Origin: JBBQUN01 sp963717115
GTDB lineage: Bacteria > Actinomycetota > Acidimicrobiia > Acidimicrobiales > SZUA-35
DNA: 64,000 nucleotides
Reading direction: 5' to 3'
Assembly (NCBI GenBank): GCA_963717115.1
Contig: CAVQVO010000020.1
Coordinates: 1,054,001 to 1,118,000, forward strand
The position numbers were made by a program, and so were the translations under genes. Positions 8,852-18,223 of this stretch are shown here, piece by piece. Below the pieces are notes generated by a model that had not been told where the DNA came from, did no database searches, and saw only the letters and a list, made by a program, of their open reading frames with translations. How positions within the stretch are numbered: the first letter of the stretch is position 1; each line of letters begins with the position of its first letter.

Positions 8852-9987
8852 CTCGTTCGAAGGTCGGTCGGCCGCAGGATCCCATCACCATCGAGGACTC
8901 CGGCGATGACCTCGGCGATGCGGTCGCCGGCTCGACCATCCCACAGGTCGGGGCATCGGGCCTCGGCCGGTGATTCGAGCGATTCCATCGCGGCCGCCAC
9001 GATCGTGTCCGGGTCGACGCCCACCAACCGGTTGGTGCCCTGCGTGATCGTGATGGGTCGCTCGGTGTTGTCGCGCAGGGTCAGACAGGGCACCCCGAGC
9101 GCCGTGGTCTCCTCCTGGAGGCCTCCCGAGTCGGTCAGGACCAGTCGGGCACCGGCCTGCAGTGCCAGGAAGTCCAGGTAGCCGCGGGGCTCGACGACTC
9201 GAACCCGTGACCCCAGCCGCTTCGCCGCCGGCAGCGATTCGAGGTGGCCGATCGTGCGCGGGTGCGCCGGGAAGACCAGGGGGAGTTGCTCGCCGACCCG
9301 GTTGAGTGCCGACACCAGACCCGAGAGGGTTTCCGGATCGTCGACGTTCGAAGGCCGGTGGAGAGTCACCAGCCCGTAGGCCTGGTGCTCGAGCCCCAGC
9401 TCGGCCAGCACCGGTCGCCGGCGGGCGCGCTCGGCGTTGACGAGGAGCGTGTCGATCATCACGTTGCCGACGAGGTGGATCTGATCGTCGAAGTACCCCT
9501 CGGCCACGAGGTTCTCGACTGCGTCGGGCGAGGGAGCGAACAGCAGATCGGCCAACCGATCGGCGACCAGACGGTTCACCTCCTCGGGCATGGCCCAGTC
9601 ACGGCTGCGAAGTCCGGCCTCGACATGGGCGACCAGGCAACCCGCCTTGGCCGCGACGAGCGCACAGGCGAGCGTGGAGTTCACGTCGCCGACGACGACC
9701 ACCATCGAGGTCGGGTGCTCGTCGAGGTGGCGTTCGAACGCCACCATGACCCGGGCCACCTGTTCGGCATGTCCCCCGCTCCCGGTGCCCAGATGGACGT
9801 CGGGAGCGCGCAGCCCCAGGTCGTCGAAGAAGACGTCGCTCATCGATTCGTCGTAGTGCTGCCCCGTGTGGACCAGCTCGGTGTCGATTCCGATGCGTTC
9901 GAGCGCATCGATGACCGGTTTGATCTTCATGAAGTTTGGCCGGGCACCGGCGACGCAGGTCACCCGCCGTAGACCTTCGATGACCAT
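8848..9987 (-). CDS. wecB: UDP-N-acetylglucosamine 2-epimerase (non-hydrolysing)
   Basis: A 379-residue protein of normal length. It interconverts UDP-GlcNAc and UDP-ManNAc in the cytoplasm. The family signatures are present: GARPNFMKIKPV at the N-terminus, TGQHYDESMSD, VVGDVNSTLA, HVEAGLRSRDWAMPEE-NR, and the C-terminal TDSGGLQEE with LTLRDNTERP and GTNRLVG. Start is ATG 9987. The downstream glycosyltransferase overlaps by four bases. ManNAc units in the surface polysaccharide are a reasonable inference; no UDP-ManNAc dehydrogenase is visible in the window. Confidence 0.95.
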   Translation of the reverse strand: MVIEGLRRVTCVAGARPNFMKIKPVIDALERIGIDTELVHTGQHYDESMSDVFFDDLGLRAPDVHLGTGSGGHAEQVARVMVAFERHLDEHPTSMVVVVGDVNSTLACALVAAKAGCLVAHVEAGLRSRDWAMPEEVNRLVADRLADLLFAPSPDAVENLVAEGYFDDQIHLVGNVMIDTLLVNAERARRRPVLAELGLEHQAYGLVTLHRPSNVDDPETLSGLVSALNRVGEQLPLVFPAHPRTIGHLESLPAAKRLGSRVRVVEPRGYLDFLALQAGARLVLTDSGGLQEETTALGVPCLTLRDNTERPITITQGTNRLVGVDPDTIVAAAMESLESPAEARCPDLWDGRAGDRIAEVIAGVLDGDGILRPTDLRTR

Positions 9988-10188
9988 CGATCCCCTGCTT
10001 CCGAGCTCGTTGCGACGGCTGCACCGTAGCCGCGTCCACCCATCGCGCTCGCGGATCGACGTCGATGTCCGGTCGTCAGGTCGGTGCGGGCCACAGCTCC
10101 CGATCGGGACCGCGACCCGCTGCGACGACGCGTGCCGACGTCGCCGGCGTCACCGACAATCCGGCCATCAGGCAGTACGGTCGGGCTC

Positions 10189-11949
10189 GTGCAGGGACCC
10201 GCCCGAATCCGACGTCCGCTTCGGTGGTGGATCGTCCTCGGCGTGGGGCTCTGGGTCGCCGCGGTCGGCCTCACCCTGCGTGATGCCGCCGCCGACGCCC
10301 GCCTGGCCCGTTCCTTGCTCGGGCCGCTGGCCGACACCTCGGAACTCGACGACCTCGACATCGGGGCCATGCTGGCCGACACGCGTACGGCGGATCGAGC
10401 CATCCATGAGGCCGAAGCCCGCCTCGGCAGCCCGGTCCTCCTGCCGCTGCGAATCCTTCCGGTGATCGGCCGTCAGTTGGCCTCGGCCTCCACGCTGGCC
10501 TCGACCTCGGCCCGCACCACCGAATCCCTCGTCCCGATGCTGACCCGCATGGAAGACGCGACGAACAATGCCCGGGATCTCGATCGGGTCGGGTTCCTGG
10601 TCGACCTCGAAGCGGACCTCGCCGCCGTCGAGGCGAGCGTCGTCGGAGCCGACCTCGGCCCGACCAACGGACTCGTCACGACCCTCGTCGATGCCCGAAA
10701 CGAGGTGGCCATCCAGTACGCGAAGGCCGAGGAGCGGGTCGTCTCGCTCCGGACCGCCGTTGCCGGCTTTCGATCGTTCCTCGACGGGTCGACCTACCTC
10801 CTGCTCGGGGCCAACAACGCCGAGATGCGGTTGGGGGGTGGCATGGTGCTCTCGGCGGGCGAGATCCAAACCGTCGGGGGCGACTTCGTGCTCCCGGGTC
10901 TGACTCCGACCGAGGCGCTCTTCCCGATCCCGGCGAATCCCATCGTCGACGAGTCGGTCGACCGGAACTGGGGATTCCTGAACCCGACCAACGACATGCG
11001 CAAGCTCGGCTACACCGCCCGATTCGCCGACTACAGCGGGCCGCAGGGCCTCAACATGTGGGAAGCCGAGTTCGGCAACCGCCCCGACGGCGTGCTCCTG
11101 GTCGACCCGTACGTGCTGGCCGCCCTGCTCTCGGTGATCGGTCCGGTCGAGGTGGACGGATTCGTGGTCGACGAATCCAACGCCCTGCAGTACATGCTCG
11201 TCGATCAGTACGCCGAGTTCGACCCGACCGACGACGGCCGGAGCGAACGGCAAGATCGTCTGTCGGCCATTGCCACGGCCGTGGTCTCGGAGTTCGGGCA
11301 GCGATCGTGGGACCCGATCGAACTGCTCTCGGCGCTCCAGCCGCTCGTTGCCGGCCGGCACCTCCTCGCCTACAGCGAGAACGAGGTCCAGCAGCGAGCG
11401 TGGTCGGACCTCGGGGTCTCGGGCGAACTCACCGGGTTGGAGACCGGCGTGTTCCTGCTGAACCTCGGTGCGTCCAAGCTGGATCCTTTCATCGAGATCG
11501 AGGTCGATGTCTCGGTCACCGACGACGGCGACGGCCGGCTCGTCCGCTACGACGTCGCCCTGACCAACACCGCTCGTGACCCGGGTGCCGTGGCGCCGTA
11601 TGCGCTCGGCTCGTGGGAGGACATCGGCCTCGAGCCCGGGACCTACCTCGGCCGGTTGGCGCTCTATGTGCCCGGCCCGTCGTCGGACCAGCGTTTCGTC
11701 CCGGAGCGCAAGCTCGAGGTCTTCGGCCTGGACGGGCCGGTCGTCGTGACCGCCACGCGGGTCGAGATCCGGTCGGGCGCCACGCTTCGGACCAGCTTCG
11801 TCTATCGACTGCCTGCCGAGGTCGGTGCCGTGGTCATCGAACCCTCGGCCCGGTATCCGGCCGAGGTGTGGACCTGGGAGGACCAGACCTTCGACGATTC
11901 GCTGCGTCGACGGATCTCGGTGCCGACGGGTGAACTCGTGGTCGACTGA
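10189..11949 (+). CDS. DUF4012 domain-containing membrane-anchored protein
   Basis: About 586 residues from GTG 10189; an in-frame ATG at 10084 would add 35 Arg/Pro-rich residues and seems less likely. One transmembrane segment (WWIVLGVGLWVAAVGLTL, about residues 10-30) is followed by a helical region and then the DUF4012 core, with LLGANNAEMRLGGGM, GLNMWEAEFGNRPDGVLLVDPYVLAALL and a beta-rich C-terminus. The family is known from actinobacterial glycan loci but has no assigned reaction. The bulk should be extracellular. Position between nucleotide-sugar and sugar-transferase genes suggests a part in assembly or anchoring of the polysaccharide. Confidence 0.8.
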   Translation: MQGPARIRRPLRWWIVLGVGLWVAAVGLTLRDAAADARLARSLLGPLADTSELDDLDIGAMLADTRTADRAIHEAEARLGSPVLLPLRILPVIGRQLASASTLASTSARTTESLVPMLTRMEDATNNARDLDRVGFLVDLEADLAAVEASVVGADLGPTNGLVTTLVDARNEVAIQYAKAEERVVSLRTAVAGFRSFLDGSTYLLLGANNAEMRLGGGMVLSAGEIQTVGGDFVLPGLTPTEALFPIPANPIVDESVDRNWGFLNPTNDMRKLGYTARFADYSGPQGLNMWEAEFGNRPDGVLLVDPYVLAALLSVIGPVEVDGFVVDESNALQYMLVDQYAEFDPTDDGRSERQDRLSAIATAVVSEFGQRSWDPIELLSALQPLVAGRHLLAYSENEVQQRAWSDLGVSGELTGLETGVFLLNLGASKLDPFIEIEVDVSVTDDGDGRLVRYDVALTNTARDPGAVAPYALGSWEDIGLEPGTYLGRLALYVPGPSSDQRFVPERKLEVFGLDGPVVVTATRVEIRSGATLRTSFVYRLPAEVGAVVIEPSARYPAEVWTWEDQTFDDSLRRRISVPTGELVVD

Positions 11950-11971
11950 CCAACGCCGCGCCGACGGTCGA

Positions 11972-12709
11972 TCAGCCGCCCGTGCCCCGGACGACCGGGC
12001 TGACCGTCTTCACGAGGAGAACGAGGTCGTGGCGCAACGACATCTGTCGGCGGTACTCCTCGTCGAGGTGTAGTCCGGCCCGGAGGTCGCCATCGAGGCG
12101 CAGCGGCGACAGCTGGAACGGTCCGGTCAGGCCCGGGCGGACGTCGTGCCGGGGATGGTCCCGGAAGGAGGCATCGGCTCGGAGATCGAGCTCGGGGCGG
12201 GGTCCCACCAGGCTCATCTGCCCCCGGATGACGTTCCAGAGTTGGGGCATCTCGTCGAGGCTGTATCGGCGCAGGACGCGACCCAGTCGGGTGTGACGTG
12301 GATCATCGGAACTCTTGTGGGTGACGCGCCGCTCGGTGCCGTCGAAGGCCCGTTGCGATGCTCGTCGACAATGCTGCATGGTGCGGAACTTGATGCAGCG
12401 GTAGGTGCGTCCGTGACGGCCGACCCGTTCCTGGCGCAGGATCACCCCGGAGCCGAGCGTCGAACGCAACGACACCCACACCACGAACAGCAACGGCAGG
12501 AGCATGACGAACAACACCACCGAGAACACCAGATCGAAGGCCCGCTTGCCCCCGCGCTCGTAGACCGAGCGAGCGATGCTCGTCGACTCGACCGGGCCGT
12601 AGATGATGACGATGCCATCGCCGGTGTCGACCCGCCTGCCACCGTCGGAGGTCGGGGTGACGCGAGCGCCCGGACCTCCGGCGTCGCTTCTGACCGTCCC
12701 CTCCAGCAC
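11972..12709 (-). CDS. Bacterial sugar transferase (initiating phosphoglycosyl transferase)
   Basis: A 245-residue short-form PF02397 protein from GTG 12709. Such enzymes transfer a sugar-1-phosphate from a nucleotide sugar to undecaprenyl phosphate, starting a glycan repeat unit. After about 50 polar residues come GGKRAFDLVFSVVLFVMLLPLL (re-entrant membrane helix), RQERVGRHG, IKFRTMQ, SLDEMPQLWNVIRGQMSLVGPRPE (catalytic and phosphate-binding core) and RPGLTGPFQL. It lacks the N-terminal four-helix and Rossmann region of the two large paralogues nearby. It is divergent from the paralogue at 12,889. Confidence 0.9.
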   Translation of the reverse strand: MLEGTVRSDAGGPGARVTPTSDGGRRVDTGDGIVIIYGPVESTSIARSVYERGGKRAFDLVFSVVLFVMLLPLLFVVWVSLRSTLGSGVILRQERVGRHGRTYRCIKFRTMQHCRRASQRAFDGTERRVTHKSSDDPRHTRLGRVLRRYSLDEMPQLWNVIRGQMSLVGPRPELDLRADASFRDHPRHDVRPGLTGPFQLSPLRLDGDLRAGLHLDEEYRRQMSLRHDLVLLVKTVSPVVRGTGG

Positions 12710-12888
12710 CCGGGCACTCTAAGCCAACGACGTCCCCGATTGCATCCTGACGGGCGCTTTGACCCAACTTCGGGCCCGGACCGGCTGCGGTGGGTGGTAT
12801 TGCCCACACCCTCCGAGCGGTGATCACAGACGGGGCGTGTTCACCTGACTACCCTGGTCATCGGTACCGGCGGAGCGAGTGGAGAACG

Positions 12889-14487
12889 ATGGCGAACCTA
12901 CGGGACTGGCGATGGATTGCGAAGCGGACCCAGCCATGGGCCGATTTCCTGACCGTCGCCGCGGCCTGGTCGCTGGTCCTGCTCCTGACCAACTACACCT
13001 CCGATGCCTTGCGTCGACCGTGGCAGTCCGTGGCCTTCTCGCTCTTCGCCGGTGTGACCGCCGTGGCCCTGTTGGCCAGGCGTGGCCTGTACTCGGGACG
13101 ACCGACGCTCCCGCGGACCGAGGAGATCTCGCGACTCCTGTCGTCGCTGTTCATCACCGGTTTCGCCATCGCCGCCCTGTCGGCCCTGGTCAACTGGCCG
13201 ATCGGTGCCCGCGACCTCGCTGCGGGGATCCTGCTCTCGATCGGGTTGCGTTCCCTGGTCCGGGGCGCCCTGCGAGAGGTCGGGGCCCGCTTCTCATCCG
13301 CTGACACCAGGGTCCCGGTGGTCGTCGTGGGGGTGGGACTCGAGGCCCGCGACCTGGTCGAACTCATCCAGGACCATCCCGAGAGCCGGATGCAGTTCCT
13401 CGGTGTGATCGGCCACGAACGGGTGGCCACCGAGAGCGGATTGGCCGACGTCTGGCTCGGACCGGCCGACCGCATGATCGAACTGATGGGATCGATCGGG
13501 GCCCAGGCGGCGATCCTGACCGCAACCGGGTTCCGGAGCGAGCAGTTCTCGACGTTGACCGCCCAACTGTTCAGCGCCGGGTTCGACGTCCACGTCTCGA
13601 CGGGCGTGAATCGCCTGACGAAGACTCGCTACCACGTTCGTTCGCTGTCACACGAGCCGTTGGTCGTGCTCCGTCACCGGCGGCCCGCCCGGTGGGAACT
13701 GGCCACCAAACGTGGCCTCGACGTGACCATGGCGTCCATCGGCCTGTTCCTGGCCGCTCCCCTGCTGCTGATCACGGCGCTCGCGATCAAGGCTGCCGAC
13801 CGCGGTCCGGTGTTCTTCCGGTCCCGGCGGGTCGGCACCAACGGCGAGGCGTTCGACATGCTCAAGTTCCGATCGATGACGGTCGGCGCCGACGAGCAGA
13901 AGGACGAACTCCGTGAGCTCAACCAGCGCACCGGCCCGCTGTTCAAGCTCACCGCCGACCCCCGGGTCACCCGGGTCGGGCGGGTCCTGCGCGACACCTC
14001 GATCGACGAGCTCCCCCAGCTGATCAACGTCCTGCGTGGCGAGATGAGCCTCGTCGGACCGAGACCGGCACTTCCCGAGGAGGGCAGCGCCTTCGACGAC
14101 GAGCTTCGGAGCCGCTTCGCCGTGCGGCCCGGCATCACGGGCCTGTGGCAGGTCGAAGCCCGATCGAATGCGAGCTTTGCAGCCTACCGACGTCTCGACC
14201 TGCACTACGTCGAGAACTGGTCGCTGGGGCTCGACCTGCGGATCATCCTGGCCACGATCGAGCAGTTGGCCGTCGGGGTGCTCACCCTCCCCTTGCATCT
14301 GCTCGGCGGGAAGCCCATCGACGGCGTCATCGACCTGCGTGACCGTCGCCGGCGCGCAACGCTCGGAGCGCCGCTGCCGTCGGAGCCGAACGGGTCGAGC
14401 CCGGCCGTGACCGATGACGACATCCCCCCGAGCTACGACGTGCCGATCGACCTCGACGTGTTCGGCACCCAGGACAGCAACGTCTGA
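12889..14487 (+). CDS. WbaP/WcaJ-type exopolysaccharide sugar transferase (paralogue A)
   Basis: A 532-residue long-form phosphoglycosyl transferase from ATG 12889, with GGAGA a few bases upstream. The N-terminal half has several transmembrane helices and a CoA-binding-like Rossmann region (VVVVGVGLEARDLVELI). The C-terminal third is the catalytic PF02397 domain with LKFRSMTVGADEQKDEL, DTSIDELPQLINVLRGEMSLVGPRPALPEE and RPGITGLWQVEARSNASFAAYRRLDLHYVENWS. It starts a lipid-linked glycan by adding a sugar phosphate to undecaprenyl phosphate. A closely similar gene sits at 19,444. The cytidylyltransferase-like gene follows after 7 bases. Confidence 0.92.
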   Translation: MANLRDWRWIAKRTQPWADFLTVAAAWSLVLLLTNYTSDALRRPWQSVAFSLFAGVTAVALLARRGLYSGRPTLPRTEEISRLLSSLFITGFAIAALSALVNWPIGARDLAAGILLSIGLRSLVRGALREVGARFSSADTRVPVVVVGVGLEARDLVELIQDHPESRMQFLGVIGHERVATESGLADVWLGPADRMIELMGSIGAQAAILTATGFRSEQFSTLTAQLFSAGFDVHVSTGVNRLTKTRYHVRSLSHEPLVVLRHRRPARWELATKRGLDVTMASIGLFLAAPLLLITALAIKAADRGPVFFRSRRVGTNGEAFDMLKFRSMTVGADEQKDELRELNQRTGPLFKLTADPRVTRVGRVLRDTSIDELPQLINVLRGEMSLVGPRPALPEEGSAFDDELRSRFAVRPGITGLWQVEARSNASFAAYRRLDLHYVENWSLGLDLRIILATIEQLAVGVLTLPLHLLGGKPIDGVIDLRDRRRRATLGAPLPSEPNGSSPAVTDDDIPPSYDVPIDLDVFGTQDSNV

Positions 14488-14494
14488 TCTGATC

Positions 14495-15136
14495 ATGGAG
14501 CCCCGCGTGGCCACCATCGTCCTGGCCGCCGGGTCGGGTGTTCGGCTCGGTACCCGCAAACAGTTCCTCCCGCTCGTTGGTTCGGAGCGGCTCGTGGATC
14601 GAGTGGTCGCCAGCCTCGACGGGGCCGGCGACTGGTCGGTCGTCGTGCTCCCGGCCGATGTGGCGTGGGATGGTCGAAGGGTCGATGCGGTGGTCGCCGG
14701 GGGAACGACCCGGCTCGCGTCGGTGCGCGCCGCCCTCGCCTGCCTCCCCGCGTCCGTCGACGTCGTGGTGATCGGGGACGCCGCCCACCCACTGATCGAT
14801 CCGCGGACGGTTCGAGCGACCATCGCCGCCGTGCGGGCCGGTGCCGATTGCGCCGTCACCTGGCTCGAGGCCGTCGAGGTGGTGCAGCGTCGACGGGTCG
14901 ACGGATCGTTCGAGACGATCGGACGCGAGGGGGTCGGCGTCGTCCAGAGCCCGTCGGCCTTCCGACGAGCCGCCCTCGACGCCGCGCACGCCACCCGCCC
15001 CGAGGGGTTCGAGGACTCGGCCCTGATCGCAGCGCTCGGCGGTTCGGTCGTCACGGTCCCCGGCGACCCGGGCAACCTGCACGTGGTCGACGACCGATCC
15101 CTGGACCTCGTGCGACGGCTGTCACGCCGATCCTGA
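14495..15136 (+). CDS. IspD-like nucleotidyltransferase
   Basis: A 213-residue protein from ATG 14495. It has the IspD/TarI fold signatures: IVLAAGSGVRLGTRKQFLPL at the N-terminus (nucleotide loop), AGGTTRLASVRAAL, and VVIGDAAHPLI where IspD normally has H-D-A-A-R-P. IspD makes CDP-methylerythritol in isoprenoid synthesis, and TarI-like relatives make CDP-ribitol for surface polymers. It is shorter than most IspD, ends without the usual lysine-rich EG-x-N-KIT region, and sits 7 bases after a sugar-transferase gene with no ispF nearby. Both a divergent IspD and a CDP-alditol enzyme for the glycan are possible. Confidence 0.7.
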   Translation: MEPRVATIVLAAGSGVRLGTRKQFLPLVGSERLVDRVVASLDGAGDWSVVVLPADVAWDGRRVDAVVAGGTTRLASVRAALACLPASVDVVVIGDAAHPLIDPRTVRATIAAVRAGADCAVTWLEAVEVVQRRRVDGSFETIGREGVGVVQSPSAFRRAALDAAHATRPEGFEDSALIAALGGSVVTVPGDPGNLHVVDDRSLDLVRRLSRRS

Positions 15137-15183
15137 TCACCCACCACGGGTGACCGACGGCCAAGCGATGCCGACGGACACGC

Positions 15184-17094
15184 TCAGTCGACGTCGAGAC
15201 CCTCGACGGCGATGCCCTCCACGATCCGGACCGACGCAATCGTGCCCCGGAACGGTCGGTCCTCGGTCACCTCGTTCCCGAACGCCGCCGGCCGATCGAC
15301 CGGCCACGTGTCGAACTCGATGGGCAGGAAGTCGGACCAGTCGGCGATGAGGGCGCCATCGCGCCACACTCGAATTCGACGGGCCTCGATGGCGACGACG
15401 AATTCGTGACGGGCCAGGTCGAGGAAGGCCCCCGGGACGACCCGGTCGACTCGGCGGAACTCGCTCTCACGCACCCGCACGCTCAGTCCATCCGCCTCCT
15501 GACCCAACTGGAGATCGATGTCGTTCCAGTCCGGCCCGGACGAGATGGTGACGATTCGTCCCGGGCCCGTCGCCGCCAGGTCGTCGACCGACACCGAAGC
15601 CTCGACGGTGATCGATCCCGCTCGCAGTGCCCCGCAGCGCACACTCCGGGCGGTCGATGAGGGTAGGAGTCGCAGCGGCGTCGCGTCGTCGAAGACGAAC
15701 CCGCCTTCGGCGCGGGCGGCCTCGAGCGCCACCGTCTCGCGGGTCGTTCGGATCCGGGCCGTGGTCCCATCGATGTCGACGACGAGGCCGCCGCCGTCGA
15801 ACGGGGCGTCGTTGCGACACCGGAAGCGGTTCGGATACCCGCCGGGTTCGATCCAGACGAGACCGATGGCGATCGACAACGACACCGCACCAGCGATCGC
15901 GACCCGGCCGAGGGCCGGTCCCGGCGCCCCGGGCGACGGTGGCGATGGACCCAGGGTCATCGAGACGGCCATGACCAGGACGATCCAGCTCAGCTGCGGG
16001 AGTCGGAACACCGGCTCGGAGATGCCGTCGATCAGGACGAAGGTCGTCACCGCGGCCACCCACGGTGACCCCCGGACCGCCGCCTCGCCCCAACCCAGGA
16101 CCAGGCCTGCCCCCATGACCACCGCCCCCACCCAGCCGGTCGTGAGGGCCAGGTGGAGGAGGAGGTTGTGGGCATGCTGGGGCTCCCAGGTGAATCCGGC
16201 CTCGTCGTTGAGCTCGAGCATGCGGTTTCGGTCGGCGCCGAGGCCGATCCCGGTCACCGGGCGCTCCTCGACGACGTCGACCAGCTCACGCCAGAGCGTG
16301 GTGCGCCCGGTCGCCCCGTCGACGGCCGCCAACTCGGTCGAGGTCCGGTTGGTCAACGACACGATCTGACGGCCCGACCCCGTCGTCAGGACGAACAACG
16401 CAACGCCGGCCAAACCGACGGTGGCGACCACGAGCCAGTTCCACCGCCGGGCCGCCACCAGGCCGAACAATCCCGAAGCCACCAGCGCCAGCGAGGCGGT
16501 CCGGCTCCCGGTCAACAGGATCCCCAGCAGGCACACCGCCGACAGCGCCAGGACCGGCAGCCATCGTCGCATCGAGTGATCGAGCGCCCACAGCACGGCG
16601 ACCAGCACGACGATCGCCAGGAACCCGGCGAGGTGATTCGGCTCGAGTTCGACCAGCGCCAGTCGGTTCGGATACTCGTCGACGTCGCCGACGAGCGCGA
16701 GCACCACGGCCGACACGGCATGGACGATGGCGGCAACGCCGGCCACGATCACGATGGCCGAGGTGTCGACTCGTCGGGCGAGGCCTGCCGCGGCGACGAA
16801 CGTGGTTGCGAACGCCGTCGAGACCGTGATGGCCAACAGCGGCTCGGGAGATCCGATCGCCGACACGAGACTCCAGGCCACCCAGGCGCCGATCCACAGC
16901 AGGACTCGGCTGCCGACTTCGCGATGGGTTCGCGACGGCGGCGTGGCGATCGCCGCCACGAGCCCGAGGATGGCGATGGCGGTGGGTCCCAGACCGTGCC
17001 ACAGCTGCGGCTCGATTCCCACCAGGTCGACCGTTCCGAGCCCGGCCGCCGTCCCCAAGGCCGCCATGGAGATGGCGTTTCTCGGGCTGGTCAC
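15184..17094 (-). CDS. O-antigen ligase/polymerase family protein with C-terminal LamG-like domain
   Basis: About 636 residues from GTG 17094; a TTG at 17115 and an ATG at 17067 are alternatives, none with a clear ribosome site. The first 400 residues contain about a dozen hydrophobic segments, with LLGILLTGSRTASLALVASG, GIGLGADRNRM and PQHAHNLLLHLALTTGWVGAV matching the Wzy_C (PF04932) core, including the conserved histidines. A soluble tail of about 230 residues (from about GGYPNRFRCRN) has a concanavalin-like beta pattern: ITVEASVSVDDLAATGPGRIVTIS, LQLGQEADGLSVRVRE, HEFVVAIEARRIRVWRDGALI, PFRGTIASVRIV. It probably polymerises or ligates the locus glycan at the outer membrane face, with the tail binding glycan. 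Confidence 0.82.
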   Translation of the reverse strand: MTSPRNAISMAALGTAAGLGTVDLVGIEPQLWHGLGPTAIAILGLVAAIATPPSRTHREVGSRVLLWIGAWVAWSLVSAIGSPEPLLAITVSTAFATTFVAAAGLARRVDTSAIVIVAGVAAIVHAVSAVVLALVGDVDEYPNRLALVELEPNHLAGFLAIVVLVAVLWALDHSMRRWLPVLALSAVCLLGILLTGSRTASLALVASGLFGLVAARRWNWLVVATVGLAGVALFVLTTGSGRQIVSLTNRTSTELAAVDGATGRTTLWRELVDVVEERPVTGIGLGADRNRMLELNDEAGFTWEPQHAHNLLLHLALTTGWVGAVVMGAGLVLGWGEAAVRGSPWVAAVTTFVLIDGISEPVFRLPQLSWIVLVMAVSMTLGPSPPSPGAPGPALGRVAIAGAVSLSIAIGLVWIEPGGYPNRFRCRNDAPFDGGGLVVDIDGTTARIRTTRETVALEAARAEGGFVFDDATPLRLLPSSTARSVRCGALRAGSITVEASVSVDDLAATGPGRIVTISSGPDWNDIDLQLGQEADGLSVRVRESEFRRVDRVVPGAFLDLARHEFVVAIEARRIRVWRDGALIADWSDFLPIEFDTWPVDRPAAFGNEVTEDRPFRGTIASVRIVEGIAVEGLDVD

Positions 17095-17188
17095 GATGCG
17101 GGAGGGTACCGACAACGACGGTCGAACGGGAAGCCCGGGGGCGCCGACGGGGTGGAACGACCCAGTGGCCCCCGTCGGTCGGTCGGAG

Positions 17189-18223
17189 CTACACCGTCCA
17201 GAAGAACTTGTCGTCGATCTGGTTGGTGTTCATGAGGTACTGGATCTGCTTGAGGCGCCGGTGCTGACGGGAGTCCAGCAGCCGTTCCTCGAACTTGATC
17301 CGGTCGAGGATCTCGCGCAGCTCGATGACGCCCGAACGAACGTCCCAGTCGGCGGAGAAGCCGGGCAGCTTGTTGGCGATCTTGTCGAAGTTCACCCGAT
17401 AGTTGCGGGTGTCACCACCCTGCTCACCGATCTGCACCTCACAGCCCGGGATCTCCTCGCCGATGATGTGGCAGATGTCGCGGACCTGGTAGTTCGAGCG
17501 GGTGTCACCGACGTTGAAGGCCTCGGCGCTGACGGCCTCGGCCGGCGCCTCGATCGAACAGATCATCGCCTTGGAGATGTCGCGAATGTGGACGAACGGA
17601 CGCCAGGGCGTGCCATCGCTCTGCAGGACCAGCTTCTTCGTGAGGTAGGCCTGGGCCGTCAGTTCGTTGACGACCAGGTCGAACCGCATCCGGGGGCTCG
17701 CGCCGAATGCGGTCGCGTTCCGGAGGAAGACGGGGGTGAACGAGTCGTCGGCCATCGGCCGGAGATCGTTCTCGACCAGGACCTTGCACTGGGCGTAGGC
17801 GGTGATCGGGGCGGTCGGCGATTCCTCGGTGGCGAGCTCGTCGCTGTCGGCGCCGCTCGCTCCGTAGACGCTGCACGACGAGCTGTAGACGAAGCGACCG
17901 ACTCCGGCTGCCTTGGCCATCTCGGCGAACCGAACCGTCGATCGGTGGTTGATGTCGAAGGTCAGGTCGGGGTTCAGCTCCCCGACCGGGTCGTTCGACA
18001 GATCGGCGAGATGCACGATCGCATCGAATCCCTCGAGATCGGCCGGTCCGGCGAGTCGGGTGTCGAGCTTGCGCCAGCGAGGAGCGGCGTCGACGCCATC
18101 GTAGAGCCAACCGACGCGGTGGTAGCCGGTGTCGTAGACGGTGACCTCGTGACCGCGCTCCATGAGGAGCGGGCCGAGCACGGTGCCGATGTATCCCTCG
18201 CCGCCTGTGAGCAGGACCTTCAT
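17189..18223 (-). CDS. NAD-dependent epimerase/dehydratase (extended SDR)
   Basis: A 344-residue extended SDR. The N-terminal dinucleotide site is LLTGGEGYIG. Next come DAIVHLADLSNDPVGELNP, the catalytic Ser region VYSSSCSVYGA and the YxxxK pair in TAYAQCK, then RNATAFGASPRMRFDLVVNELT and a C-terminal substrate domain. Such enzymes epimerise, dehydrate or reduce nucleotide sugars. Its ATG overlaps the stop of the glucose-1-phosphate cytidylyltransferase by ATGA. A CDP-hexose substrate is therefore likely, although the sequence is not a textbook CDP-glucose 4,6-dehydratase. Product is unknown. Confidence 0.85.
   Translation of the reverse strand: MKVLLTGGEGYIGTVLGPLLMERGHEVTVYDTGYHRVGWLYDGVDAAPRWRKLDTRLAGPADLEGFDAIVHLADLSNDPVGELNPDLTFDINHRSTVRFAEMAKAAGVGRFVYSSSCSVYGASGADSDELATEESPTAPITAYAQCKVLVENDLRPMADDSFTPVFLRNATAFGASPRMRFDLVVNELTAQAYLTKKLVLQSDGTPWRPFVHIRDISKAMICSIEAPAEAVSAEAFNVGDTRSNYQVRDICHIIGEEIPGCEVQIGEQGGDTRNYRVNFDKIANKLPGFSADWDVRSGVIELREILDRIKFEERLLDSRQHRRLKQIQYLMNTNQIDDKFFWTV

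Noticed and set aside
10055..10066. Palindrome ATCGACGTCGAT upstream of the DUF4012 gene
   Set aside because: ATCGA/TCGAT-rich palindromes are frequent across this genome segment, so it is not distinctive.
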